Below, one piece after another: positions 27,801-41,436 of a stretch of 64,000 bases of DNA. How positions within the stretch are numbered: the first letter of the stretch is position 1; the number at the start of each line of letters is the position of its first letter. This DNA is from Patagioenas fasciata. Its lineage: Eukaryota > Chordata > Aves > Columbiformes > Columbidae. The position numbers were made by a program, and so were the translations under genes. The stretch lies in NCBI RefSeq assembly GCF_037038585.1, contig NC_092522.1:123920661-123984660 (forward strand), given 5' to 3'. The notes below the pieces were generated by a model that saw nothing but the letters and a program-made list of their open reading frames with translations, searched no databases and had not been told where the DNA came from.

Positions 27801-30127
27801 GGGGGATCAAATGATAAAAGAGTAGGGCAGATAAACAGGAAAGACTTCATTAAATTGCTTGGAGATGTAAGGGTGATGCAAGACAAGAGGAGATAAGTGT
27901 GTTTTTCCATTGATTGCCTCTTTGAATAATTGCCCAACATTGCAAAAATCCTCTTTATCTATACATATCTATAGATCTATAGATATATATCGGTGCCCAA
28001 AAGGCTGGAAAATGCAATGGAGCAAAGCCCAGGTGTGGGGCTGGAAGGTGGGGAAGCCAAAAGAGCTGGAAACCTGCTGTGATGAGCCCCCGTTGTCTGG
28101 CGGAGCACACAAGACCAGTCCGAGGCCATTTCTGCTCCGAAGAACCACAGCAAGTCCACAGAGAGCTGGTTTTCCAGCTCCCTTTGTCACTTAAACCTCC
28201 AAAGCAGCAGGATGGGGACAGGAGAGCGGGTGGGAATGTACGGACGTGCATTTGTTCATGTTTCACGATGAGTTTTGTTTAATAGCTTGCTCAATTTTAC
28301 TCGTACTTACCTCCCCGGGTGAGGACTAACAACTGGAGATCAAAACTGTGTCCTTTAATCCTCTTGGATGGGTACAACAGGTTCCGGCAGAGGAATCAGC
28401 TGCCACTGTAGAGCCACAAGCCGTACATCTTTTCTAGTCCTGGTTTCAATTCAACGCCCCTTTCTTGAGTTCCCTCCGCGACCTTGGCTAATAAGAACAA
28501 CTCATACAAAGTGGGAGGGGAACCAAAGCCTAAAATTTCAAAGCCTGGAAGCTTAGTATTTCCAGACAAAAGCAACAGCCTCCTGTTGTGTCAGGGAAAG
28601 AAAGCAAGTGATGGATCACAAGAATTACGCTGCCTTTTTGTGATGCCACTTAATTAAGGTTATGCTGAAGAACGGGAGAAATATTCTTGTAGTTGCAAAG
28701 TAAGACTAAGGAAAAAGTCTGTGAACTCTTCAGGATTTGAGGTTTTTCAGGATTTTAGCCACAAGATTTTGTAGAAGTGCAGCTGGAGGGCAAATTTTCA
28801 AATCAGCCCATTTAAATGATGCTTCTTCTACATGAGGTGCGGACTATTCCTCTGTAAGAACCAGACAATTTGTCATTCAAAAAGCCACCATGGAAAATCT
28901 GAAGACAAGGTTGCTTTGTTGTTCTTTAAGAAATTCATATCAAACTTGAATTATTTAACACGTTTGTAAAATATGCAGATAAACTGTCCCGGAAGGCACT
29001 TATTATCCTGTGACACGTTTTTGTTTCCTTGATTCTTTTCTTTAGACTTCAGTTTTGATGCTTCCTGTCAATAATAAGGTCAAACTTTATTACCATATTC
29101 TTCTCTGCAGTTTTATTTCCATATCGCACCTGCCCAGATCAGACCACGATGCTAAAAATGTCCATTAAAGAACCAAAAAGAATAGGAGTCCAACTGATGG
29201 GTCTGCTGATTCTGAATGGCGCGTATTCATTCACTCCTCCGCAAAACACGATGCACAGATGTTAGGTAATTGACAGTATGACTGAATTATTACAAAGGGA
29301 AAAAATGTAATACATGTAAGTTTTCTGAGAAAAATATTAAAAATGTGAACGATGCTTTTGGACCTGTGAGGGCACAAAAGCTAAATGAATGGCTGACCAG
29401 AATTTTCCCATTGGATTTTAAAAGAAAGACGTTTCGCTTTGCTCCGTGCCACAAACATAACAACTCTTGTTCAACAAATCAAGAAACAGGGAATATAAAC
29501 AAGTTTACAAATTGAAAGCAACTTCTAAAAGATAAATTTCAGGTTTCTACAACATACAAAGATGAACTACAAGGAGCTTTCCTCCCTTGTTCAAATTCAA
29601 ATTAACCAGCCCTTTGTGCTTCTGTTTTCTCCTCTTTTCAAATTTCCTCCCTCGTTTCCATAGGAACCCCCTGACTGCCAAACCTCCGAGCAGAGCCAGA
29701 GGCCAAGCTTAGCAAGGGGTGTGAAAAGGGGAGAGAGTCAAAGGGCAGAATTCGGCTGGGGAGAATCAAGATGCCAACCTTTGTCAGCCCCCAAAGCGGG
29801 GGTAACCATAGGAACTGACTCTGCGGGACAGGGATGGAAGGAGGAGGAAGGAGAATCATGGCCAAATTCACAAGATGGGAAACGAAACGGGAAAGGAGTC
29901 ATTAAAAACGCAACGCTAGAACCTACAGGGAAAGTAAATAATCTTACAAATATAAGAAAATAAACCATAAAGGATTGAGTGTCCAACTTTGCATTGGTTT
30001 TAAGTCGTCATAATAGCATCAAATTAATTTATATGACGCCACAGAGAAACTGGGCAGATCTGATTCTCAAATTCAACACGAGTATTTAATGTTCTTCTGA
30101 AATGAAGCAGAAATACAGAAATGAAGT

Positions 30128-30660
30128 AGAATCACAGTCTGGTTGGGGTTGAAGGGACCTCTGGAGATCCCCCAGTCCAACCCAGCTGCTCACGCAGGGT
30201 CACCAGAGCAGATCACACAGGTGGGTCCAGGCGGGTTTGAATGTCTTAGAGCAGGAGACTCCACACCCGCTCTGGGCAGCCTGGGCCAGGCTCTGGCACC
30301 TCCCAGCAAAGAAGTTTCTGCTCATGTTCACATGGAGCCTCCTGGGTTTCAGTCTGTGCCCGTTGCCCCTCACCCTGGCGTTGGGCACCACTGAACAGAG
30401 TCTGGTCCATCCTCTTGCCACCCACCCCGAGATACTGATCAGCACTGATACGATCCCTTCTCAGACTGGGCCAGCTTGTCTAGACTGGGCTTTTGCTATG
30501 AAAGGTTGGACCAGACGATCCTTGTGGTCCCCTCCAACATGGTATTCTATGATTTGATGATTCTCTTCTCCAGGCTGAACAGCGTCAGCTCTCTCAGCCT
30601 TTCCTCCTAAGAAAGATGCTCCTGTCTCCTAATCATCTTTGTAGCCCTTTGACTTGGAAG
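30128..30660 (-). mobile_element. CR1 LINE fragment, antisense, split by a nested CR1
   Basis: This antisense CR1 is closely similar to 20829-21190. After the segment ending gatactgat (about 30440) it is interrupted, and it resumes at tctcttctccaggctgaaca (about 30563). It runs on to the ORF2 end region near 30650. Confidence 0.87.
30490..30562 (+). mobile_element. Sense CR1 tail nested inside the antisense CR1
   Basis: The run ggttggaccagacgatcctt ... tggtattctatgatttgatgattc is a sense CR1 3' end lying in the gap of the antisense copy at 30128-30660. The host element must have been there first. The left boundary is approximate. Confidence 0.75.
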
Positions 30661-33238
30661 ACGTTTTCTAAATGTCTCACAGATAACTGGAAACAACACA
30701 GCTTCAGGAAGATTGTTATTGAGCTATGGCTTCAAACACACAGAGATAGTTTACACTAACAGTTCTGCAAAATATGGAAGATAATCTAGTCATTGTTACT
30801 GCAAGAGCAATCTGACAGCGCAGATTTACATACAGTATATTAAAATGGTACTGCATTCATATAGTACATAAAATATAGATTTGGGGCACTTATTCTTGTA
30901 CCTTGTAAACGAGACGGCAGGAGGATGAGGCATGAAACAGCTCTATAAAATTACAAATGATACTTAAAGGAAAAAATATGGTCCAACTGCTCACTGTATC
31001 TTTAGCATTAAAAGCAGGGACATAAAACCAACAGGCGGTTTGTTGGAAGAAAAAACAAAACACAGTAACAACAGCAATTTTTTCACGCACCACTTTAATT
31101 TCTGTAACTCTTTGCCACTGATTTCTGTGGACGCTAAAAGAACGTTTGAGTTCAGGAAGAAAACCGACTAATTTGTGGAAAAATACATCTGAGGTTACTA
31201 ATGCGAGCCCTGATTTCCAAGCCCCAGGCTGCTGACCACGAGAGAACAGATGGCAGATGGTCGATGGGTGCTACACACCCGACCCGCTCCGTATGACACC
31301 CGCTTAGGGTCACCAGCGGGTGACAGAACACCCGGCTGAGCACAGCTCTGCTCTGAATTCATATCACTCTTCGTGGGTTCCTACATTTATCCATCTCCTC
31401 CCCATTTCCATTTCTTCTAGCCTGTCTCTCATACCAAATATACTCTTTAAAAGCACATTTTATAAAAATGCTATTGTTTCACAGGTCTGAAGTGTTGCAA
31501 AACTGAGTCATGAACTCAGTTCTAAAGTGCTGGGTTCCTTCAGTACCAGTTTGGTGCCACATTTAAGACAAGCACAGGTTCTGTTTCCTTCAGAAAGTCA
31601 CCAAACCCTCATACATTTGCACCTCTTAATGACCAGGATACAAAATGGGGAGTAAAGTGGCTGCGCACAAGTGAGGCCCATGTGAATTTCAGAAGATTTG
31701 TCCTTTGAACATTAAAAACATGCTTTGGTGAATTCTTCTCATAGTGCAGAACCCAACAGCTTCACAGCCACGCAGGAACATCCCATTGATACAAAAAATT
31801 ATTCAAATCCATAAAAGCCATCCCAACTGTCTCTAAAATCACCACAAATGTCTCCCAAAACAAAGAAGAGAACTGCAGCCATACCAGCAAGAGAAATGGT
31901 AAAATCTACGGCAGCTGCTCCTTGGGCATTCATTTATTTCATACTTATTCTCTTGTCTTGACAGCCTGTTGTGGCTTTATTTCTGAATCCGATTGTCCTA
32001 TAATTAGAACCATCATCACACACTAGAGAAAGCAAGGAAGCACCATTTCCAAATGACCAGTAAAATTAAAAGTTCATCCTAGCCAAGCCATACAACTTTT
32101 AACTAGCTGACCGTTACCTGCATCGCTGCCAACTTTTTGCACAAAAAACGTGTTCTGAAAATCAAAAAGACAGAAAACTAAAGAGCTTCCAACCTATTAT
32201 GTCAGCTTACAGGTAATAAGTCAGATATCTAAATAGTCTTCGTATCAGAAGAGTGTAAAGGGGGAAGAGAAAGGTCTTGCTGGTAATCTGGATCAAACAG
32301 AAGTGGTGACTTGATTCTCCAGAGGAGAATATATGCTTGCAGGTATAAAGCTACAACTGACTATAAAGCACATTGTCATTTAACTATTCAAAATACATTC
32401 ATGCATGTTCCACCTTTCCTAATAATTCCTCTTTAAGCCGGCACCAGATGCTCCAGAATTAGCCACAATGCAGAGCCATCTGCCTTCACGACCCTGAAAA
32501 CAAGCCCGCTGTGAATACATGTTGATTAAGATGTAGATCATTCGCTTTAAACCGAAACACTACGTAAAACTAATGTTTTTTTCATATGCTTGCACTAAAC
32601 TATCAAGGCTAAACTTTGTTTCCATATTTCCACTGAATCGTCATTCAGAATTAATCTTTTATTTAATTAAATATGAACAAGGTGACAGAGTTCATCTTCA
32701 ATTCACAAACAAAAAAGAAGCCCAACCCTACTTCTCTTCATTTTCCCTCTTGCTACTAGGCTGCATTTTGAAAATATTCATGTGGCATCCTGTTCTCATT
32801 AACAAACATAAAAGATTAGGAAACAGTATTTCTGAAATTATTATTCTCTGGAGAACGTCTGTTAGCTAGGCAAAAGAAAATAAGGGGTTTTACCACTTGC
32901 TACCTAGCTCTGCTATCTGAGTGTTGAGGATCCATATGAAGAAGATGTAAGCCTTGTGTTCTTTCTATTTTGGAAAGAAGCATCTCTTTAATACTCTGTC
33001 CTTACTGCTCTGTACAGCACAGCACTTGAACACCTTTATATGGTTTCTGCAGTGCAAAGATGTGGGCCCTGGAGGCAAGAAAAAATAAATCAGAGACACA
33101 CTGTTGTGATTGTTCGCATTAAACAAACATCCATTGGTCCTTAAGATGTCACTTGTAGTTCATATTCCCTTTAATTGTTGTACTAGGATGGATCACATGC
33201 TAAGGTATGATCTACGTCCTCAAATCTTGCTATTCGCG

Positions 33239-34131
33239 ATTCACAGTATCACAGTATCACAGTATGTTTGGGACTGGAAGGGACCTCAAAAGATCATCTA
33301 GTCCAATCCCTCTGCTGGAGCAGGAACGCCTAGGTGAGGTCGCACAGGAAGGTGTCCAGGCGGGTTTGAATGTCTCCAGGGAAGGAGACTCCACAACCCC
33401 CCTGGGCAGCCTGGGCCAGGCTCTGCCACCCTCACTGAGAAGAAGTTTTTTCTCAAATTTAAGTGGAACTTCTTGTCTTCCAGCTTGATCCCATTACTCC
33501 TTGTCCTATCATTGTTTACCACTGAGAAGAGCCTGGCTCCATTCTCATGGCACTCACCCTTTATATATTTATAAACATTAATAAGGTCACCCCTCAGTCT
33601 CCTCCAAACTAAAGAGCCCCAGCTCCCTCAGCCTTTCTTCATAAGGGAGATGCTCCACTCCCTTAATCATCTTTGTTGCCCTATGCTGGACCCTCTCCAG
33701 CAGTTCCCTGTCCTTCTTGAACTGAGGGGCCCAGAACTGGACACAATATTCCAGATGGGGTCTCACCAGGGCGGAGTAGAGGGGAAGGAGGACCTCTCTC
33801 GATCTACTGACCACCCCCCTTGTAATACACCCGAGGTTGCAATTGGCCTTCCTGGCCACAAGGGCACAGTGCTGGCTCATGGTCATCCTGTTGTCCACCA
33901 GGAGCCCCAGGTTCCTTTCCCCTACCCTGCTCTCTAATATGTAATTTCCCAACCTATACTGGAACCTGGGGTTGTTCCTGCCCAGATGCAGGACTCTACA
34001 CTTTTCCTTGTTAAATTTCATCAGGTTATTCCCCGCCCAACTGTCCAGCCTGTCCAGGTCCCGCTGGATGGCAGCACAGCCTTCTGGCTTGTCAGCCACT
34101 CCTCCCAGCTTGGTGTCATCAGCAAACTTCT
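33239..34131 (-). mobile_element. CR1 LINE fragment, antisense, about 0.9 kb
   Basis: This antisense CR1 starts with a triplicated tail unit (cacagtat repeated) and extends through the 3' UTR into ORF2. It is truncated near ggtgtcatcagcaaacttct. It is one of the best preserved copies in the window. Confidence 0.93.
33587..34099 (-). pseudogene. C-terminal part of CR1 ORF2, 170 codons open
   Basis: This is an uninterrupted minus-strand frame inside the CR1 above. It reads the conserved end of the CR1 reverse-transcriptase protein: [33 protein letters not shown], then [30 protein letters not shown] and [16 protein letters not shown]. The endonuclease and reverse-transcriptase catalytic parts are missing, so it cannot mobilise itself. 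The intact frame suggests a relatively recent insertion. Confidence 0.88.
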
Positions 34132-37100
34132 ATATTTGACAGTCTGATTGTCAGAATTACAGTGCTCTCCCAGACACAAAACATTGCAGGGAACAACAGC
34201 CGGAAAGTCCATTTGTGCGTCTATTCCTGTTTGGGTCAACGACTTCACGAGACTTCTAGCCAGGCAAAGCTCTTTCTCTTTCTTCCTCATTGAAGCCTCT
34301 ACCAACTTCAAAGTAGGTACGTACATGATGTATCTCAACACAATTATCTCACTTGGCTGTTCCTCCTGTCCAAGGAGTTAAAATGCTTCAGCATGCATAC
34401 AATATTCTTCATTCAGATTATCTTGAAGCTCACTGGACCTTAATGTGAAAAGGATTGAAGGTTCTAATATACCATTTAAGGCTACGTTCAAGAAACAGCT
34501 TCCTCAGCAGCCTCATCGTACAAAATTGTCAGCTCGTACTAATTTTTGTATGGATCTGCTTGGGGATGTAATAGCTCTAGTTGTTCCCAAATTGTTCTTA
34601 CCCACTCAGGATTTCTACCGCCTTTGCATAACACTCACGGCCCTTACAGGTCAAGATTGAAACCATGAGTTGATGCGTTTGAAACAGACAATTGTCAGGT
34701 ATTCCTAAACCAGAAATTTTTAAGCAGTATTTTGTCAGGAATTCCTCTGCTCTGCCTGCACTCTGCAGAATATCTTTGCAATTCTAGCTTTGAGACATTC
34801 TGGTTTAACGCCAACAAAATCTAAAATCTTTATGTGGCTATTTCTAGGGTGAAAATTCAGCGTGGGAATAAGAGAATATAAAGTTAATGAAAGAGGAGGC
34901 TTTAATCAGCTAGTGCACAATTTGCTTATGATCATGTACAGCCCCATTGTTCTGTAGGCATCATAATCTTACACACTAAGGAGAAAATTAATCCCTACTG
35001 CAAATTAGTGTCTAAGATTAGAATGCTTACAAAACACCAGCTGATGAAAACCTACTTCTCCATTAGCTTTATATTCTTACACTTCGAGTTTGGCATGCAG
35101 ACCTGAAGAATACAGAAAGCCAAGGAAAAGCACTAAGATTTGACAATGGAAAAGAAGATGGGGGACAGAAAGGAATAAAGACAGAATTATGGGGTTGGAG
35201 AATGTAAAGGTCTTCCACCCTACATTCACCCCATCCCTGCTGCTCAGTACAAAATCAAAGAAAGGTGCCTCCCACTTCTATCCAAAAAGAATCACTCAAA
35301 CAGAAGAGGAATGGGGCAGCACTACCTCCCAGCTCCAGGGAAGGTAAGAATCACAACCATGTTAACCAGCATCAGGCAATTTTGCACACTTTTCCCTGGC
35401 TCTTATGCAAATCAAGATTTACGAGACAATACTCCACATGGAGTCCAAACCCTATTTATCTGAAATCAGTTGTAATATATGCCTGAAAGAAAAGCTATTT
35501 GAGAAACACCATTAAAATAGGCCACTTAATATTTGACCTTTCTACACTAACTCCTATCCCACATACTAAGACCAGGCTGGGAATAAATACCACTGTGTCT
35601 TCTGATGTCATTTTAAAGCATACTCCAGTTCTTTTCCACAAATAAAAAAACCCAAAAAACTAAGACTCCAAAGAGCACTGCTGGGAAAAGAAAAATATAT
35701 ATTGCTACAAAAAAGAAACACACAGAAACAGAGTTAGCAAGAGACACAAACCATGCAGCACGCATGCTGCTCTGCGGCAGGTGAACAGCATTATCCTCTG
35801 CAAGAATCAGTGCAAGGCAGAAACCGCTACATTTGAAACAAAACATGAAAAATCAGGTGTCTTCACATCTGTAGTTGCATATCTGGTGACAAAGTCCATT
35901 AACTATTCACTGCCTTTGCTTCTAAATATTCAGAAGTCCATGACTGGTTAGTTCATTGATATTAATCTGATGGTTCCCAGCTGATGGAGTAGAAGTGTAT
36001 GAGTCAACATCACACCTCTCCCCTTCCAGCTACCTCCCTCATCCTGAAAATAAAAAAGTAAACTGCAGAATAACATTTTTTCTCTATTACCCCTTTTCAT
36101 CTCCCACCTACGCACTAATCAACCTAGCCATGGTGGATCCGTAAGTCACTACTACTGCTCTTTTTTGATAAGGAAAATAGGAATCTGAGTAGAGAGACAG
36201 TGCAGAAGAATAGCATGTTATCTACTCTGCCCATATGGTGAGTGTATCATCTCATTTCTGGAGCGCTTGACCTCTGGTATAATCCCAAAAGACAACGCTG
36301 CTGCATTCATGGAGAGGGACCCATTTAGCCCTCAACTGTCTGGTTCCTGTCCTTCAAAGCCTCTTTATCCCTAGTATCATCTGCAAGGTCCCATAAACAT
36401 CAGGGTAAGGAGAAGAAAGAGCTGGCAGTATTTTCAAGTGCCAAAAGACTGGCAATCATCATATTAAATCACTTCTCTTCATCAGTGACAAAAGCTTTAA
36501 TAGCGTGCTCTCAGGCTCCAACGGGTACCAAGTTACATGTTCGCGGACAAAAACATTTGTCTACAAAAATCACATTATAGGCAGACAAAAACCACTGCTT
36601 GCTAGTGTTGTGCATAAGCAAATCCTTCAAAGCCAAAGGAATATTAAGTGAAAAAGGGATGGAAGATAATTATTCACGTTGCAGCAATAATCCAAGAGAT
36701 GGGTAAACAAGGGCAGGACAACTCCCAGCTCTGAAAAATGCACACCCTTTACACCTATTGTATCTCCATCCTCCATCACAACCAGTGTGCTGGTCCATAG
36801 GAACTGGCGTCACTCCTTTTAGAAAGAAGATGATGTAAAATGACTCTCATTTTAGGCCAAGCAGATGTTAACATAGCTTGGACCAGTGTGGCCAGTGTTT
36901 GTCCTCCAGCAAAAGGAGGCAAATCGCTTTAGAGATACCTGGGGATAAAATAATGCTCCAGGCCCTTAAATACAGAAATTCCTCCCTTCAGTCTCCCTGG
37001 GTTAAAGCAAACCTTGGTGGTGTAGCACAGCAGAAAGGTTATGGCATCCTTGTAAATTAAGGCACAGGAACTGATTATTTGAGTTTTGAAGAAATAACAG

Positions 37101-38309
37101 TAAATAAGTTTTTAAACAGTTCCTTCAACAAAGCAACCAATGGTATGGGAAGAGAAGTACACTGAATTTGTTGATGGTAGACAACAGTATTTGTTGTCTT
37201 TCTCGTATTATATTCTTGCAGTACAAACAAGCTGAATTTGTCTTATGGATTTTATTAGGAACTATTGTAAAAAAGCACTACCGAAAAACTGTGAGAATGA
37301 CAAAGCCTCCCCCCGCAATACACAAGATGAATCACACTGATTCTGCTGCTATATTGTATTGTTTTATGCCCAAGGCAGTTAGGGAGGGCTTGGACATGAA
37401 AGACATTTACCAGAAATAGCCACATGTAAGTTTTAATAAACATAATTCAGTTCAAAATTTGAGTGCTCCATCCATTTGACTGCAACATGAAATCATGTCT
37501 AAAAAGCCAAATAATAAAATCCTACTTCTTGCTAAGTACAGATTTAAGGGGCAATCTAGGCTAACACAAGGAGTGGAAATAGACTTACAAAAACCTGTGG
37601 CTTTTCATTCTTTTTTTCTGTTCAAACACCTAAAAAGCTCTGCATTGGAGGCACAGGCCCCTGCATAGGTCATTTAAGTTTGATAATAGCCTTATTTCCT
37701 TGCACAGTCTTCACCATTTTTCGCAAAGCATTCAGAAGCCCGTAGCCCATCCCCAGACCAAATCCACTGGCCTATGTGCCAATTATATTGGCAGAAGGGG
37801 GTTCTATACATACCTACAACACCAATTCGCCCATGCTAAGTTTACGAATGGCTTTGGCATCGAGTTAGTGTATGAATCGCAGCACCACAGTGTTTCACAC
37901 GAGCTAATTTCTGCTATTAAATTGAGCTTTATACCACAGAGTGCTGAGGAGTAACATTTGCTTCTCAGCTGCTTCTCTCTCCATAGCAGAGAGCTATTTT
38001 ATGAAGATAAGAATAATTATGTCAGTTATTCTGGCTCAGTCTGAGGGTCCATATCATCACTGCTCTGCTTTCAACAGTGGCCATAAAAAGCCTGTTAGCG
38101 AAAGCGATATTTTTGACAGTTCTGTGAAATAATTGGTTTAACATAACAAAAGCCAGAAAAAGGAACATCATGTTGGCCATTACTAGGAAGCTATTAGCAG
38201 CAAAAAGCGTGATTTTATTTATGTATTAAAAAACCCTAGTGTGCCTGCATGTGGAGTGGTGCGCCATTCTCATCTCCACATCTCAACAAGGACAAGGCTA
38301 GAAAAAGGG

Positions 38310-38590
38310 ACGGAGAAAGGTAACTAAAATTATTACAGGAATGAAGCAGCTGAATTGCAACGAGAAAGCCAAAACAGCTGGAACACTTCAGTTTGGAGAG
38401 GAAAAACCTGGGGGATACAACCGAGGTTTCCAAAATCACAAGTGTAGCAGAGGATTTAACTGCAACATAATATTGCGCAGCTCTGGAACAAACGGATATT
38501 AAATGAAAGTAGCAGGAAATTGGCTTAAAACAGGTTAGAGAATAAGTGCTTCTTCATGCAGTGGCTAGCGAGCTGGTCGACAGTATTCTA
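38310..38590 (+). mobile_element. Ancient CR1-like remnant
   Basis: Diverged wording of a CR1 3' region can be followed: cagtttggagaggaaaaacc, then aggtttccaaaatcac and aagtgcttcttcatgcag. The similarity is weak and boundaries are approximate. Confidence 0.5.
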
Positions 38591-41247
38591 TCATAGAATA
38601 ATGTAAATAAATTAATTGCTAATAGATCCATTAAATCATACTGAAAGGAAGAGGCAGACAGGTACCTTCTAACATCCATAATTCAGGGACTGTGGGTCCC
38701 AGGGAAGCACCAGCCCATAGACAAGAGGTCCCGCTTGCATCCTTTCCCAAAACAGCCCCTCTTCTTCCCATGGGCAGATACAAAGTACTTGATAGAACAA
38801 ACCATGAGCAGGACATTTCTTATGTACCTTAAACACTGTCCCAGCCTGTGACAATTTTCTGCTGTGTGGAAGAGCCTAAAGTGCTTTGTTTCTATGCAGT
38901 CACCCTCACTGGCATCATCTTCCAAGTTCTGGGTCAGTCTCCTCAAACTTTCTGCATCCACAATACTGGTTAAGAGTTTCACAGCTATTTTTGAAGAGCC
39001 ACCTCTTCCTCTTTCTTCTGACTTGGCTTCTAGCAACTTCATTTGATGAAGCCTGGTAGAGACAGTCCAGCCCTATAACGCTTTGCATGCCACTTATGAT
39101 GGCAGTTTTTGTTTTGTTTTTTTTTCTATTTTAAAAGTAAGCTAAACCACCCTATCATAGTCTAATGTTCCTCATATGGGAATTTTTCCTGCTCTTCTCT
39201 GGCCCTCTTTCAGTTCAAACACATTTTTTGCAATAGCTCGGAACTTCACCCAGCACTCCAGCCATTTGTGAGCCACAGGATTCTATAATACCACAGTCAT
39301 GTCTGGTCTTCATTTCTTTCTTAATTATTCCACATCTGATTTGCCTTTTGGTTTTCTTACTGCTCAGTCACACTTTCAACTCATATTTCAATAGAACAAA
39401 TTATCCTAAGTCCAATGAAATCAGCTTCTCACCACCAATGTGAGGAATACTATTCCCCCAACATATAGATATTTATCACTTTGAATTCCCTCAGCAATGT
39501 TATGGTTTAATGTATCGCAAACGTAGTCTCCAGATCTTTACAATTCTTCATTCTGATTCAATCTCAGCTTTAAGTTACTCACCGCAGTATCAACAGGCTT
39601 TCTCACTTCACTTCCAGTCTTCTCTTCTGGATCATTTTAAAAAATACTGAAGTGCACGGACCCTGAAAGCCTTCAGCTGATAATCTGCCCCTTCAAGAGG
39701 TGAAAATTTACCTCTCCAACCGCCCAACAAAACCAAAACTCACTATTATCTCCACACCTCTGCAAGCCAGTCTCAGAAGCCTTTAATCCAGTTGGTTTTC
39801 ATCAATTCCTTCAATATCCTAAATTCCACCTTCCAAAGACGAAACAAACGGTTTGTACACACCTACATGTTCACCCTGTTACTCTATTAAACTTCCTTGC
39901 TTGCTCTGCCTCCATCACTTCTCCTTACAGTTTGATCTTCAAAGGTCCTCAGAATTTACCCCAATCAATTCTAAAAAAAGTATTCATTCCTGTTGCTATG
40001 TATTTAGCATAACTGGAATCCCTGGCCACATCCAGACAAGTCATTGAAAGGCAAGTCCATAGTTCTTCCAAAGAAAGCAAATTTAAAGGTAAGAATCTCT
40101 ATTTTCTTCTTACAGTAAAACACCTGTCAAGTCTGGTTCACAACTCTTCCATAGAAAAAATATAGAAAGCATTGTCTTTGTATCATTTAACAAGAACAAT
40201 TAAATAAGGTTTCTATATTGACAGGGAGAGCATTCAAAGATGAAAACATACGATTACTCTTTCTGTTCTCAGTATACAGCACAGCATACCTACCAGTGAG
40301 GGCTCCCAAGCACTTCAAAAATACAAATAATCCTCATCTGCACAAATCTCTCATGAAAATTCGAACAGGCTGACAGCGAGACTTGCCTAATATTCTGAAT
40401 TTCCACAGAATATCAAGTAAGGAAACCCCTTAAGCAGGGTAGTAGGATAGAGGACAGACTGAAATGAACTTAAATGTCTTGTACAGATAAAAACAGACTA
40501 AGGGTGTTGCTGAAGCCCCATCAGGAAAGTTCTCCAAAGAAAGGTCAGGCAATATCAGTGGAAATGCATTGTTTTTTGTTTTTTTTTTTTTTTAAAGGAG
40601 AAAATTATTACGTTTAAGTCCAAATAAGGTTTAAGGAGACAATGGGAACAGTAATAAGGTACCATTATAACAGAGCAAGCGCAAGTCTAAAAGCTTGTCT
40701 GCCTGGATAGAGAATGCAAACAGGTTAAATAAATGGTCTGCAAGAGAAGAGACTTTCTTGCAGCTGAGAAAAGCAGTACTTAGGAATGAGCAGTTCCCAT
40801 ATTTTCATAGTATACCTTATTATTCTCATTTTCTTCACACCAAATTTCAGGCGAGTAAGAAAAGGTCAAATATGACAAAGCCACCAAAGAACGTACTCTT
40901 CAGAATGAAGAATCTTCTGCTTTTCTGGCATTTAAATGCGACAGACCATTCAAAATATGCATCCTCAATCTGTCTAAATATTTAAAGTAACAGACTACCA
41001 TACAAACACATCCAGAGTATTTCACACTCAGTTACAGTAAATTAGGCAAACTTTGCAGTCATAGAATATTTTAGTATATATTACAGCACGTATTTTGCAA
41101 GTGGTGTTTGCTTTTATATTTAAATTACTAATTATCTTGATTTTTCTTTTTTTATTTTTAATATAAGTACCTTCCTGGCTTCTGTTACCAATTAACTGCC
41201 AACTAAAGGCCAAAAACGTTAATCTTGCTCAGAAAAAACAGCCTTAC

Positions 41248-41436
41248 CTCCATTGCTAACGCTGCTGTTTGCTGGTCATAATGATTCAGAAGATTAGGCA
41301 TAAAAGTGGTGTTGTAAGGCAGATCCTGGCACATCCGCAAGATGATGGGCTCACAAGAAAATAAACTGTGCCCTCTCGTGTGCCCCAGCAAAACATCCAG
41401 AAGCCACAGGTACCACAGCATCCAGGTCCCAGCCAT
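41248..41436 (-). CDS. FZD3: Frizzled-3, first coding exon (signal peptide and start of cysteine-rich domain)
   Basis: This exon encodes residues 1-63 of Frizzled-3, a seven-pass plasma-membrane receptor for Wnt ligands that acts in planar cell polarity and axon guidance. The start is the ATG reading MAGTW at 41436, with A at -3 and G at +4. It aligns with the known vertebrate start. The frame is open for a few codons upstream, but no ATG lies there. A hydrophobic signal peptide (WMLWYLWLLDVLLG) is followed by the start of the frizzled domain, with SLFSCEP, the second cysteine in RMCQDLPY, and the N-glycosylation site NTT. The exon ends LAME at a GAG|gtaagg donor (gt at 41247-41246) in phase 0, which joins directly to PFHPMV of the next exon. 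The match to FZD3 rather than FZD6 rests on near identity with remembered vertebrate FZD3. Confidence 0.96.

Larger units (their letters stand above)
15318..41247 (-). other. FZD3: Large FZD3 intron (about 26 kb)
   Basis: This phase-0 GT-AG intron has a gtaagg donor at 41247 and a ttttccag acceptor at 15318. It holds many CR1 fragments, listed separately. It also holds a GTTTG-type simple repeat near 20007-20075, a short CA tract near 25780-25790, an AT dinucleotide run near 16617-16630 and an oligo-T run near 40570-40595. Between these the sequence is unremarkable AT-rich intron. No second gene inside it could be supported. Confidence 0.93.

Noticed and set aside
27955..27995. Palindromic atctatagatctatagat segment as a regulatory hairpin
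   Set aside because: It looks like a short AT-rich simple-sequence palindrome, with no context suggesting function.
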